Position numbers and translations under genes: made by a program. From assembly GCA_039881145.1 (NCBI GenBank), contig JAYKKI010000150.1, positions 930,001 through 994,000 of the forward strand: DNA of 64,000 bases, given 5' to 3'. Below the pieces are notes generated by a model. That model ran no database searches. It had not been told where the DNA came from and worked only from the letters and a program-made list of their open reading frames with translations. How positions within the stretch are numbered: position 1 is the first letter of the stretch; each line of letters begins with the position of its first letter. This DNA comes from Druceiella hillmani. Lineage: Eukaryota > Arthropoda > Insecta > Lepidoptera > Hepialidae. Shown piece after piece: positions 36,484-46,420 of the stretch.

Positions 36484-39400
36484 TCACACCTGTATACACT
36501 AACCGTCCAATATAAACTAGCTGTGACGCACTTCGCAATGTTCGCCGAATACCCGCAAATGCGGTATGATGCGTGCCTTTGTTTGCCGCACTCGATACAT
36601 CTGGAACATTATTTCAAAACACAAATTATTTTCACAATGTGTTTTATTTAAGATATGACTTTAAAAACAATCACAACTGAGAAAGCGCGGTGTTCTCAGT
36701 ACTCGTGTGGGTTTCTTTCTTCCACAGTAACACATGTCTGTACAAACCAACCGTCCAAAATAAAATATCTGCGGCACGTTTCGCAATTCTAGACGAATAC
36801 CCGTGAACGCCGCATGATGCGTAAAATTGATTGTGGCGGGTTGTATTCGAAATATCTGGAACATTATTATGAAACACAAATTATTTTCAAATTGTATTTT
36901 ATATAAGATATAATATTAAAAAGTGTCACAATCGAGAATATACAGTGTTCTCAACTCTCGTGGGGTTCTTTTCTTCCACATTAACATACGTCTCTACACA
37001 CCAACCGTCGAAAATAAACTAAACGCAGCGCGCTTCGCAAACCTCGCCGAATACACGCAAACGCCGCATGATGCGTAAATTTGTTTGTGGCAGGTTGCAC
37101 TCCAGAACATCCCGAACATTTTTTTTAAATATTAATTTATTTTCACACTATGTAATATTTGAGATATGAATTTAAAAACATTCACAATCTGCAATGCACG
37201 GTGTTCTCAGCACTCGCGTGAGATTCTTTTCTTCCACAGTAAAACACGTCAGTACACATCAACCGTCCAATATTAACTAGTTGTGACGCCCTTCGCTATC
37301 CCCACTGAATACCCGCAAACGCCGCATTATGCATAAATTTGTTTGTAGCATGTTGCACTCGAAACATTCGGAACATTATTTTATAACAATAATTAATTTT
37401 TACACTGGGTATTATTTAAGACAGGAATTTAAACACAATCACAATCTGGAATTCACTGTGTTCTTAGCTTGCGCAATTTATTATTTTCTTCCAAAGTAAC
37501 ACACGCGTGTATACACCAACTGTCCAAAATAAAATAACTGCGACGCGTTTCGCAATGTTCACCGAATACCGCAAGCACCGCATGACGCGTGCATTTACTT
37601 GTCGCGGGTTGCGCTCGAAATGTCTAAACTATTATTTTAAAGCACAATATATTTTACACTGTGTTTCATTTAAGATACGATATTAAAACAGTCACAATCG
37701 AGAATGCGCTGTGTTCTCAGCCCTCGCGTGGGGATTTTTTCTTCCACAGTAACACACAGCTGTCAACACCAACCGTCCAAAATAAACTAACCATGGCGCG
37801 CTTCGCAATGCTCGCCTAGTTCCCGCAAAGGCCGCATGATGCGTAAATTTGTTTGTGGCTGGTTGCACTCCAAAACATCGGGAACATTATTTTGAAACAA
37901 TAATTAATTTTCACACTGTGTATTATTTAAGACATGAATTTAAAAACAATCACAATCTGGAATTCACTGTGTTTTCAGCTTGTGCGTTTGATTCTTTTCT
38001 TCCACAGCAACACACGTCTGTACACACCAACCGTCCAATATAAACTGGCTGTGACGCGCTTCGCAATGTTCGCCGAATACGCATTTGTTTGTCGCGAGTT
38101 GCACTCGAAACAACTGGATCAAAACATCCGGAACATTATTTTAAAACACAAATTAATTTTCACACAGAGTTTTAATTAATATATGACTTTTAAAACAATC
38201 ACAATCCAGAATGCACGGGTGTTCTCAGCTTGCGCGTTTGATTCTTTCTTTCCACACTAACACACGCTTGTACACGTCAAAGTTACAATAAAAACTTCAA
38301 ACTAAATATTATTCTGAAACACAAATTACACTTCAAACTGTTTTTTATTTAATATATAATTTTAAAAACAATCACAATCTAGAATGCACTGAGTAACACA
38401 CGTCTGTACACACCGACGGGCCAATAAAAACTAGCAGCGGCGCGCTTTGCAATGCTCGAAAAAAACCTTCAAACGCAGCATGATGGGTAGATTTATTTGT
38501 GGCTTGTGGTACTCCAAAACATCCGAAACATAATTTTAAAATGCAAATTAATTTTGACACTGTGTTTTATTTAATATATGATTTTAAACCAATCACAATT
38601 TAAAAAGCACTGTGTTCCCAGCCTGCGCGTATGATTCTTTCTTTCCACAGTAACACACGTCTGTACACACCAAAGTTATAATAAAAACTAGCTGCGGCGC
38701 GCTTTGCACTGCTCGTCGAATACTCCGAAACGCCGTTTAATGCGTAAATTTATTTGTGGCGGGTTGCATTAGAATGCACTGTGTTATCAGTTTGCCCGTT
38801 TGATTCTTTCTTTTCACAGTAACACATCAAAGTTAAAATATAAAATATCTGCGGCGCGCTCTGCTATGCTCGCCGCAAACCTTCAAACGCAGCGCGATAC
38901 GTAAATTTGTTTGTCGCGGGTTGTATTCGAAAAATCTGGAACATTTTTTACAGCACAAATTAATTTTTACACTGTGTTTTATTTAATTTATGATTTTAAA
39001 AACAATCGCAATCTAGAATGCACTATGTAACACGTCTGTTCACACCGACGGTATAATAAAAACTAGCTGCGGCGCGCTTCGCACTGCTCGTTGAATACCT
39101 CGAAACGCCGCATGATACATTAATTTATTTGTGGTGGGTTGCACTCCACAACATCCGGAACATAATTTTAGAACACAAATTAATTTTCACACTGTGCTTT
39201 AATTAATATATGAATTTAAAAACAATCACAATATAGAATGCATTGTGTAACACACGTCTGTACACACCGACATTCCAATATAAAGTAGCCGAGGCCCACT
39301 TCGCAATGCTCGTCGAAAACTTTAAAATATCGCATGTTGGGCAGATTTATTTGTGGCGGGTGGCACTCCAAAATATTCGGAACATAATTTTAAAACACAA

Positions 39401-41060
39401 AAATAATTTTCATACTGTGTTTTGTTTAATACATGATTTAAAAACAATCACAATCTAGAATGCACTAAGTAAAACACGTCTGTACACACGGATGATCCAA
39501 TATAAACTAACTGCGGCGCGTTTGGCAATGCTCGATGAAAACCTTCAAACGCTGCATGATGGGTAGATTTGTTTGTGGCGGGTGGCACTTAAAAACATCC
39601 GGAATATTATTTTAAAACACAAATTAATTTTCATACTGTGTTTTATTTAATACATGATTTTAAAAACAATCACAATCTAGAACGCACTGTGTAATACGCG
39701 TCTGTACACACCGACGGTCCAATATCAACTAGCTGCGGCGCGCTTCGAAATGCTCGCTGAAAATTTTCAAACGCCGCATGATGGGTAAATTTGTTTATGG
39801 CAGGTGGCACTCCAAAACATCCGGAACATTATTTTAAAACACAAATTAATTTTCATATTGTGTTTTATTTAATATCAGATTTTAAACCAATCACAATCTA
39901 GAATACACAGTGTTCGCTGCTTGCGGGTTTGATTATTTCCTTGCACATAATGCCCGTCTGTACACAACAAAGTTATAATAAAAACTAGCTGCAGCGCGCT
40001 TCGCACTGCTCGTCGAATACTCCGAAACGCCGCATGTTGCGTAAATTTGATCGTGGCGGGTTGCATTCCAAAATAACCGCAACAATATTTTAAAACGCGC
40101 TTTGCACTGCATTTTAAAAACAATCACAATCTAGAATGCACTGTGTAACACACGTCCGTACACACCGACGGTCCAGTATAAACTAGCTGCGTCGCGCTTC
40201 GTAATGCTCGCCGAAAACCTACAAACGCCGCATAATGATTTGTTTGTTACACTCGAAACATCTGGAACATATTTTAACGCACAAATTAATTTTAATACTG
40301 TATTTTATTTAATATATTATTTTGAAAACAATTACAATCTTGAGAATGCGCCGTGTTCTCACCACTCGCGTGGAATTTTTTTCTTGCGCATTAACACACG
40401 TCTGTACACACAAACTGTCCAATATTAATTAAATGCGGCGGGCATCGCACTGATCGTCGAATACTCCGAAACGCCGCATTATGCGTAATTTTGTTTGTGG
40501 CCGTTTGCATTCCAAAATAAAAAAAAAACGCGGAACTTTCCTGTTGCAGTAACACACGTCTGTACATACCAACGGTCCAATATAGACTAACTGTGATGCG
40601 GTTCGCAATACTCGCCGAACAACCCAAAACGCCGCAAGATTCCTAAATTTTTTTGTGGCCGGTTGCACTCTAATACACAAGGAACAATATTTTAAAACAG
40701 AAGTTAATTTTCACACTGTGTTTTATTTAAGGTATGATTTAAAAACAATTACAATCGAGAATGCGCCGTGTTCTCAGCTCTCGCGTTGATTTATTTTCTT
40801 GTGTCTGTACACACCAACGGTCCAAAAAATTAGGCGCGGCGCGCTTCGCAATGCTAATTTATTTGTGGCAGGTTGCACTCGAAATATGGAACATTTTTTA
40901 AAGCCCAGATTAATTATTTTAAATATGAATTTAAAATCAATTACAATCGAGAATGCGCGGTGTTCTCAGTACTCGCGTGGTATTTTTTTCTTTCAACGTT
41001 ACATTCGTCTGTACACACCACCGGTCTAACATAAATTAACTGCGCCGCGCTTATAATAAT
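36484..41060 (+). repeat. Satellite, subfamily B, + orientation
   Basis: About twenty diverged monomers. Recurrent boxes are TTCCACAGTAACACACGTCT, GTACACACCAACCGTCCAA, CGCGCTTCGCAATGCTCGCC, GCCGCATGATGCGTAAATTT and AAACACAAATTAATTTTCAC. Shortened units that go directly from GAATGCACTGTG to TAACACACGTCTG, omitting the TCTCAGCTTGCGCGTTTGATTCTTTC box, alternate with full units between 38,380 and 40,160. No transposon interrupts this stretch. Confidence 0.93.
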
Positions 41061-43498
41061 TAAAAAGTAATCGCCTTAAGGAATATTCTATTTTCTCAGC
41101 CTGCTCGTGGTATTCTTCACTTCAGCACTTGCAAACATCCATATACGACAACGGACAAATGTTGAAACTAACTCTGGCGCTCCCCTTTCTAACTGCTCCT
41201 TGACTACCCTTTACGCCGCATTATGCGTAAGTTTGTTTTTGGCGGGTTGGGCTCGAAGCAGCTGGAACAATATTTTTACACACAAAGTATTTTTCACACT
41301 GTGTTTTACCCTAAATATTACTTTAAAAACATTATTGTCAATCACAAAAAAATTTTGCCCTGTTGTATATTTGATCTATTAGTTTAAACACAATATTTTC
41401 CAACACAATTTAATTTCCACACTGTGTCTTTCTCGAGAATTCCCGGTGTTCTCAACATGCGCGTGGGATCCTTCACTTCAGAACTTTTACACGACCTTTC
41501 ACGAAAAAGGACATATGTCCACTAACTCTGGTGGGATTCTCAGTTCTCGCCGACTATACTAAACGCCGCGTTATGCGTAAGTTTGTTTGTAGCGATTTGC
41601 GCCCGAAGCATCTGGAACAATATGTTAACAATTTGTTTTATTTAAAATAATACTTTAAAAATAATATTGTCAATCGCAAATTACGTTTCGCCCTGTATTT
41701 TTTTTATTGTATCTTTAGAAACAATATTTTCAAACACAAATTAATTCTACATCGTTTTGTTTAAAATGTTAATTAAATAACAATATTTTCAATCAAAAAT
41801 TAATTTTTGCATTATGTTTCATTTAAAATATTACTTTAAAAACATATTTTTAAAAGCAAATTAATTGTTACACTGTATCTCATTTAAAATATTTATTAAA
41901 AAACAATCACTATCGATAGGGCCCGGTGTTTTCAGCATGCGCGTGGGATTCTTCTTTTCCCCACTTGTACACAACCGTCGACGCCAAGGGACAAATGTCA
42001 ACTGACTCTGACGCGATTCCCACTGGTCGAAGACTACACTTACCGCCGTGTTATGCGTAAGTTTGTTTGTGTCGGGTTGCGTTGGAAGCAGCTTGAAAAG
42101 TATTTTCACACACAAATTAATTTTTACTCTCTATTATTTAAAATATTACTTTAAAAACATCATTGTCAATTGCAAATTAATTTTTGCAGTGTTACATTTA
42201 AATTCTAAATTTAAAAACGATATTTTTATGCACAAATTAATTTTTACATTGTGTCTTAATAAAAATATTAATTGAAAAACAATCACCATCAATAATGCCT
42301 GGTTTTAACAATCTGTTGGTGGGATTCTTAACTTCTACACTTGTAAACGACCATCCACGACAAAGGACAAATGTCCACAAATTATGGCGCGATTCTTACT
42401 GCTCACCGACAACCGTTAACGATGCGTTATGCGTAATTTTATCACACTAGGTTTTATTTAAAAATATTACATTACAAACAATATTTTCAAATACAAAATA
42501 ATTTGCCCACCGTTTTATTTAAAATATTACTTTAAAAACAATATTTTCATACACAAATTAATTTTCACACTGTGTCGTATTTAAAATATTAATTTAAAAA
42601 CCATCGAGAATGGCCGGTGTTCTCAGCTTGTTCGTGGGATTCTTCACTTCCGCACTTGTGTAAGACCATCCATGAAAACGGGCAAATGTCAACTAACTCT
42701 GGCTCGATTCTCACTGCTCGCCGACTACCCTAAACGCCGCGTTATACGTAAGTTTGTTTGTGGCGGTTTGCGCTCGAGGCAAGCGGAACACTATATTCAC
42801 ACACAAATTAATTTCACAATGTGTTTTATTTAAAATTTTACTTTGAAAACACAATTGTAAATCGCAAATTAATTTTTGCACAGTGTTTTATTTAAATGAT
42901 TATTTCAAAAACAATATTTTCAAACACAAATTAATTTTCACACTGTATCGTATCTAAAATATTAATTTCAAGTCAAGAATGCTCGATGTTCTCCGCCTGC
43001 CAGTGGGATTCTTCACTTCCGTACTTGTAAACCACCATCAACGACAACGGACAAATATCAACTAACTCTCGCGCGATTCTCACTGCTCGCCGACTATCTT
43101 TAATGCTGCGTTATGCGTAAGTTTGTGTGTGGTGGGTTGCGCTCGAAGCAACTGAAATAATATTTTCACACACAAATTAAATTTCAAACTGTTTTATTTG
43201 TAACATTTCTTTAAAAACCCAATTGTAAATCGCAAAGTAATTTTTGCACAGTGTTTTATTTAAATTATTATTTCAAAAACAATATTTTCAAACACAAATT
43301 AATCGTCACACTGTGTCGTATCTAAAATAATAATTTAAAGATAATCACTATCGAGAATGCCCAATGTTCTCAGAATGCGCGTGGGGTTCTTCCCTTCCCC
43401 ACTTGTACACAATCGTCGACGCCAACGGATAAATATCAACAAACACTGGCTTGATTCTCACTGATCGCTGACTACCCTTAACGCCGTGTTATGCGTAC
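41060..43498 (+). repeat. Satellite, subfamily D, + orientation
   Basis: A variant with the core CGGTGTTCTCAGCATGCGCGTGGGATTCTTCACTTC, then ACAAATGTCAACTAACTCTGG, GCGATTCTCACTGCTCGCCGACTACCC and ACGCCGCGTTATGCGTAAGTTTG. Unlike B, each unit contains two or three copies of an AT-rich sub-block. One clear case has AAATTAATTTTT at 42,114, 42,174 and 42,234, exactly 60 bp apart. The array ends in TTATGCGTA, immediately followed by the putative LTR. Confidence 0.9.
42114..42290 (+). repeat. 60-bp AT-rich sub-repeat, three copies, in satellite D
   Basis: CAAATTAATTTTT...TTTAAAAAC blocks start at 42,114, 42,174 and 42,234. They match the AT-rich portion found once in subfamily B monomers and duplicated as a 66-bp block in subfamily A. 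Confidence 0.85.
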
Positions 43499-43858
43499 TG
43501 TTTGAAGATTCTTGTTGAATTGTTTTTAAAAAAAAAAGAACTATTTTATTTAATTAGATATTATTTATTTTAACTAATTTACTAACAAATCAGAATCTGG
43601 TAAGTGTCGGCGGATTAGAGGCGCGTGATGAACTGTACTGACGGGCGGACCGACTATGGGAAGGAAGCCAGCATGCCGCTCTGTGGTCTTGTTATTGAGA
43701 ATTATATTTCACAGGTCAAGCACTAGTTTCTCAGACACTGAGAACAGAAGCTTGGAAACTGCTCGAAACGCTGACTTGGTGAAACTCAGTTCCTGTTGGC
43801 CAGAGGTGCAATGTAAGATAAACGCAAGGCAAATCTCATACGTATAGAATATATAACA
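43499..43858 (-). repeat. Probable 3' LTR of the errantivirus-like fragment
   Basis: A 360-bp segment that begins TG and ends CA on either strand (+ strand TGTTTGAAG to ATATATAACA). It lies immediately downstream of env and ends exactly where satellite D resumes. A purine-rich CCGGGGGC precedes it on the - strand, where a polypurine tract would lie. On the - strand two AATAAA signals (TTTATT on +, about 43,540-43,570) are present. There is no second copy in the window to confirm the LTR ends. Confidence 0.5.
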
Positions 43859-43897
43859 GCCCCCGGATGAGACTAAACTTACACGAAAAGGTGATGT

Positions 43898-45441
43898 TTA
43901 TGTAAGAGAAGTTTTAATACTCGGTCCAGGAAGCGGAGGAGATTCGGTAATGATATCTGAAGGTTTATCTGATATTTTAACTGTTCGGTTTCTTTTATGA
44001 AAAACTATATTGAAAATTCGAAGACAATTGCCAGATTCATAAAATTTACAAATAACATTAGAAAAATATATAATTATAATGATAGTGATTACAATTATTG
44101 TACATTTATAGTAGTTCTCGTAAAGTACAATATGAGGTTTATCTATGATATCGTTTAACCTTTTAACTATCTGATCGGTATTTTTAACATGATTGAATAG
44201 CGTAGAATTTATATCAATATTTCTTAAATTCAACACTGGGAGGTTATCTTTTATTTTATTGAATTTATCAATATTGCAACATGAGTCATTTATTAGCTCG
44301 AAATCTGGATTTACAGGTTATAATTTAAAGTGCATGTTATGTTTCGTACTAAGCTTCATATCTTTACAGTATTTACTATATCGAATTCAAATGTATTTGA
44401 TTTGTAATAATCTATAGATAACTTTGACTTTTGGCTAATGACAAAAATCCATTTATTATTACGTAACTTTTGCCAAATTTCTAAATGACATTTTATAAAC
44501 CTATTCTCACACTGATATGGTATTGAAGTTAGTGTTTTAAAAATAATTTCAGTTTCACAAATTGGAGGCAAAGAGCCTGAGTATACATCAGATATTTCAC
44601 AAATTTAAACAAAAACGATTTTATCATTTTCATAATAACATACAACTTCGGATATATTTATTATAATATTTATATTATCTAAAACTAATGGAACAGGTAG
44701 TTTGTTAGGGTTAGGTTACATAAACCCATAATTATTTACTAATTCTACAAAAAGTTGTTTTGGAGTTATAATTGAAGGATGTAATGTATTTGATTAGCTA
44801 AACATGACAGCATTAATTATATCCTCCGATTTAAATAAAAGTGTTAGTAAACTATTTTCTAATATATGTAACAATTCAGATATTTTAGATCTTACGAGTA
44901 GGTTGTCTGATAGGATGGTTAAATTTTTAAAATATGAAATTAGATTTTCAACAGCGCTGTTCAAAGTTTGTTGATTAATATTTATTTCTTGATTACGTCC
45001 AAAAGGGATGAAATGATTGATGTAGTAATGAGTATCTTTTATTAAATATGCAAGTTGAGTCTGATCCTTTTCAATAATTTGAATAGCGTTGCTGTATCTT
45101 ATAGCATCGTTTTGATCCATATTTCGAATAAGTGTTTGAAGATGGTACCGACACCACCAAACCATGCTGATCTTTTTAAATGTTTTGAGATTAAGTCAAA
45201 ATCTCTGACTATATCGAAGTAGTGCGTTTATAAGGGTTGAAACATGTTATGACATAAATACTTGGATGTTTCCATGATTCTGTATATATTTTCTAAACGT
45301 GGTTTAATAAATGACGTGCCTACTGGAATTACTACACTTAAATATCCCTCAATTAATTTCAAGGATCCCAAGGGATCAAAATATATACCAGGATTTTTTG
45401 CAGTGGGTTGGAAGAATTTATCCTGTGCCGATGATAGGATA
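43898..45441 (-). pseudogene. env: Errantivirus-type envelope glycoprotein gene, broken
   Basis: Related to the F-type fusion proteins of baculoviruses. In order, - strand frames show: a conserved N-terminal GIYFDPLGSLKLIEGYLSVV segment near 45,330-45,410; a region around 45,115-45,175 where the fusion-peptide side would lie, followed by MDQNDAIRYSNAI at 45,080-45,130; coiled-coil-like sequence to 44,800; a cysteine-containing ectodomain near 44,360-44,570; and a C-terminal frame (43,898-44,236) with one membrane segment at about 44,045-44,104 and a proline-ended cytoplasmic tail. Stops and frameshifts separate the pieces. A likely splice acceptor precedes it at 45,441. Confidence 0.82.
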
Positions 45442-45463
45442 CTGTAATTAAATAATGAAATTA
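45441..45463 (-). promoter_or_regulatory. Putative env splice acceptor
   Basis: On the - strand a pyrimidine-leaning run ends in TTATTTAATTACAG directly before the env homology begins. Errantivirus env is expressed from a spliced mRNA, so a 3' splice site is expected here. The match is to the general acceptor consensus only. Confidence 0.45.
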
Positions 45464-45572
45464 ATTAACACTATATGCTTACTTATATATTTATAACATT
45501 AAGAGGTACTTTTATGAGCAAGCTTAACTTCATCGTACTAATGAGTAATGTGACGTCTATTAATAAGTAAAG

Positions 45573-45840
45573 TCAGGGTGTTTCTACCATTGATTTTGAC
45601 AATTTTGTACGGTCCTTTCCAAATTGGTGAAAGAGCCTTATGTAATCAAAGATGATTTTTGACATAAACGTAGTCTCTAATTTTGCATTTAATAAGACGT
45701 GTGTGTAAGCATAATATATTTTAGATGCATGTTTAGATTTCATGATATTTTCCAGAGCTTTTTCCCTAGAAAACTTGAGATGATGTTGGAGCATTTTTAT
45801 GTAATCTGGATAACTAACATCTACAAGTATCATAAATGGA
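45573..45840 (-). pseudogene. pol: Integrase C-terminal part
   Basis: A stretch after the catalytic core that reads DYIKMLQHHLKFSREKALEN, then a lysine-rich helix and YYAYTHV, then a decayed barrel where functional relatives bind DNA non-specifically. The FSREKALENIMKSK helix matches the post-core helix of gypsy-group integrases. The frame ends at 45,573. Only the C-terminal tail of integrase is present. Confidence 0.7.
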
Positions 45841-45848
45841 ATGCGCGC

Positions 45849-45904
45849 CTAATGCTAATTTGCTAACACTATTTTTTTATACAGTGTTAGCAAATTAGCA
45901 TTAG
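45849..45904. repeat. Perfect 22-bp inverted repeat at satellite/element junction
   Basis: Arms 45,849-45,870 and 45,883-45,904 are perfect reverse complements (core AATGCTAATTTGCTAACACT), with a 12-base AT-rich spacer containing seven T. It lies between the errantivirus fragment and the first reverse-oriented satellite monomer. Confidence 0.93.
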
Positions 45905-45919
45905 TTGTGTATAGCGCGC

Positions 45920-45942
45920 CGCAGTTAGTTTCACTAACTGCG
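45920..45942. repeat. Perfect 10-bp inverted repeat with 3-base loop
   Basis: CGCAGTTAGT (45,920-45,929) and ACTAACTGCG (45,933-45,942) are perfect complements separated by TTC. It follows the larger hairpin at 45,849-45,904 and precedes the 24-bp remnant of the R1 element 3' end. Confidence 0.9.
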
Positions 45943-45952
45943 CTTTGTTTTA

Positions 45953-45976
45953 CAACCCGGGTGGAATGGTGGGAAT
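45953..45976 (+). mobile_element. 24-bp copy of the R1-clade element 3' terminus
   Basis: CAACCCGGGTGGAATGGTGG and the four bases GAAT after it equal the last 24 bases of the R1-clade element (55,878-55,901), and are followed by the same satellite sequence AGTGCATTCTATTGTG. This is either a severely truncated insertion or, more likely given the similarity that follows, part of a duplicated block. Confidence 0.85.
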
Positions 45977-46373
45977 AGTGCATTCTATTGTGAAAATTAA
46001 TTTGTGCTCTAAAATAATATTCCGAATGCACCGAGTGCCAGGCGCCACACACAAATCTACGCATCACGCGGCTTTTGATGGTTTTCTGCGAGCATTGCGA
46101 AGCAGGCCGCAGCTAGTTTATATTCGACCGTTGGTGTGTACAGATATGTGTTACACAGTGCATTCTAGATTGTGATAATTCAATTGTATTTAAAATAATA
46201 TTCCGCATGTTCCGAGTGCCAGGCGCCACACACAAATCTACGTAACACACGGCATTTGAAGGTTTGCTGCGAGCATTTTGAACCAAGCTGCAATTAGTTC
46301 ATATTCGACCGTTGGTATGTACAGATATGTGTTACTGTGGAAAGGAAAAATCAAACGCGCAGACTGAGAACAT

Positions 46374-46420
46374 AGTGCATTCTAGGTTGTGACTAAAATA
46401 GTCACAACCTAGAATGCACT
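46374..46420. repeat. Perfect 22-bp palindrome within satellite, copy 1
   Basis: Arms 46,374-46,395 and 46,399-46,420 (core TGCATTCTAGGTTGTGACTA) are perfect complements with an AAA spacer. The second arm is a short stub of satellite in the opposite orientation to its neighbours. A longer version occurs at 56,297-56,353. Confidence 0.93.

Larger units (their letters stand above)
43499..45840 (-). mobile_element. Errantivirus-like 3' fragment: integrase end, env, LTR
   Basis: On the - strand this reads integrase C-terminal domain (45,573-45,833), env (about 45,441 to 43,898) and a probable 3' LTR (43,858-43,499). That is the 3' end of an env-bearing Ty3/gypsy element (errantivirus). The 5' edge lies in integrase at about 45,840, next to a hairpin-rich junction; the 3' edge abuts satellite D. 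Frameshifts and stops show it is defective. It contains parts that the gag-pol fragment at 23,103-26,944 lacks. Confidence 0.85.

Noticed and set aside
44700..44725. TTAGG-like telomere repeat (GTTAGGGTTAGGTTAC)
   Set aside because: Only two imperfect copies, inside the env region; no array.
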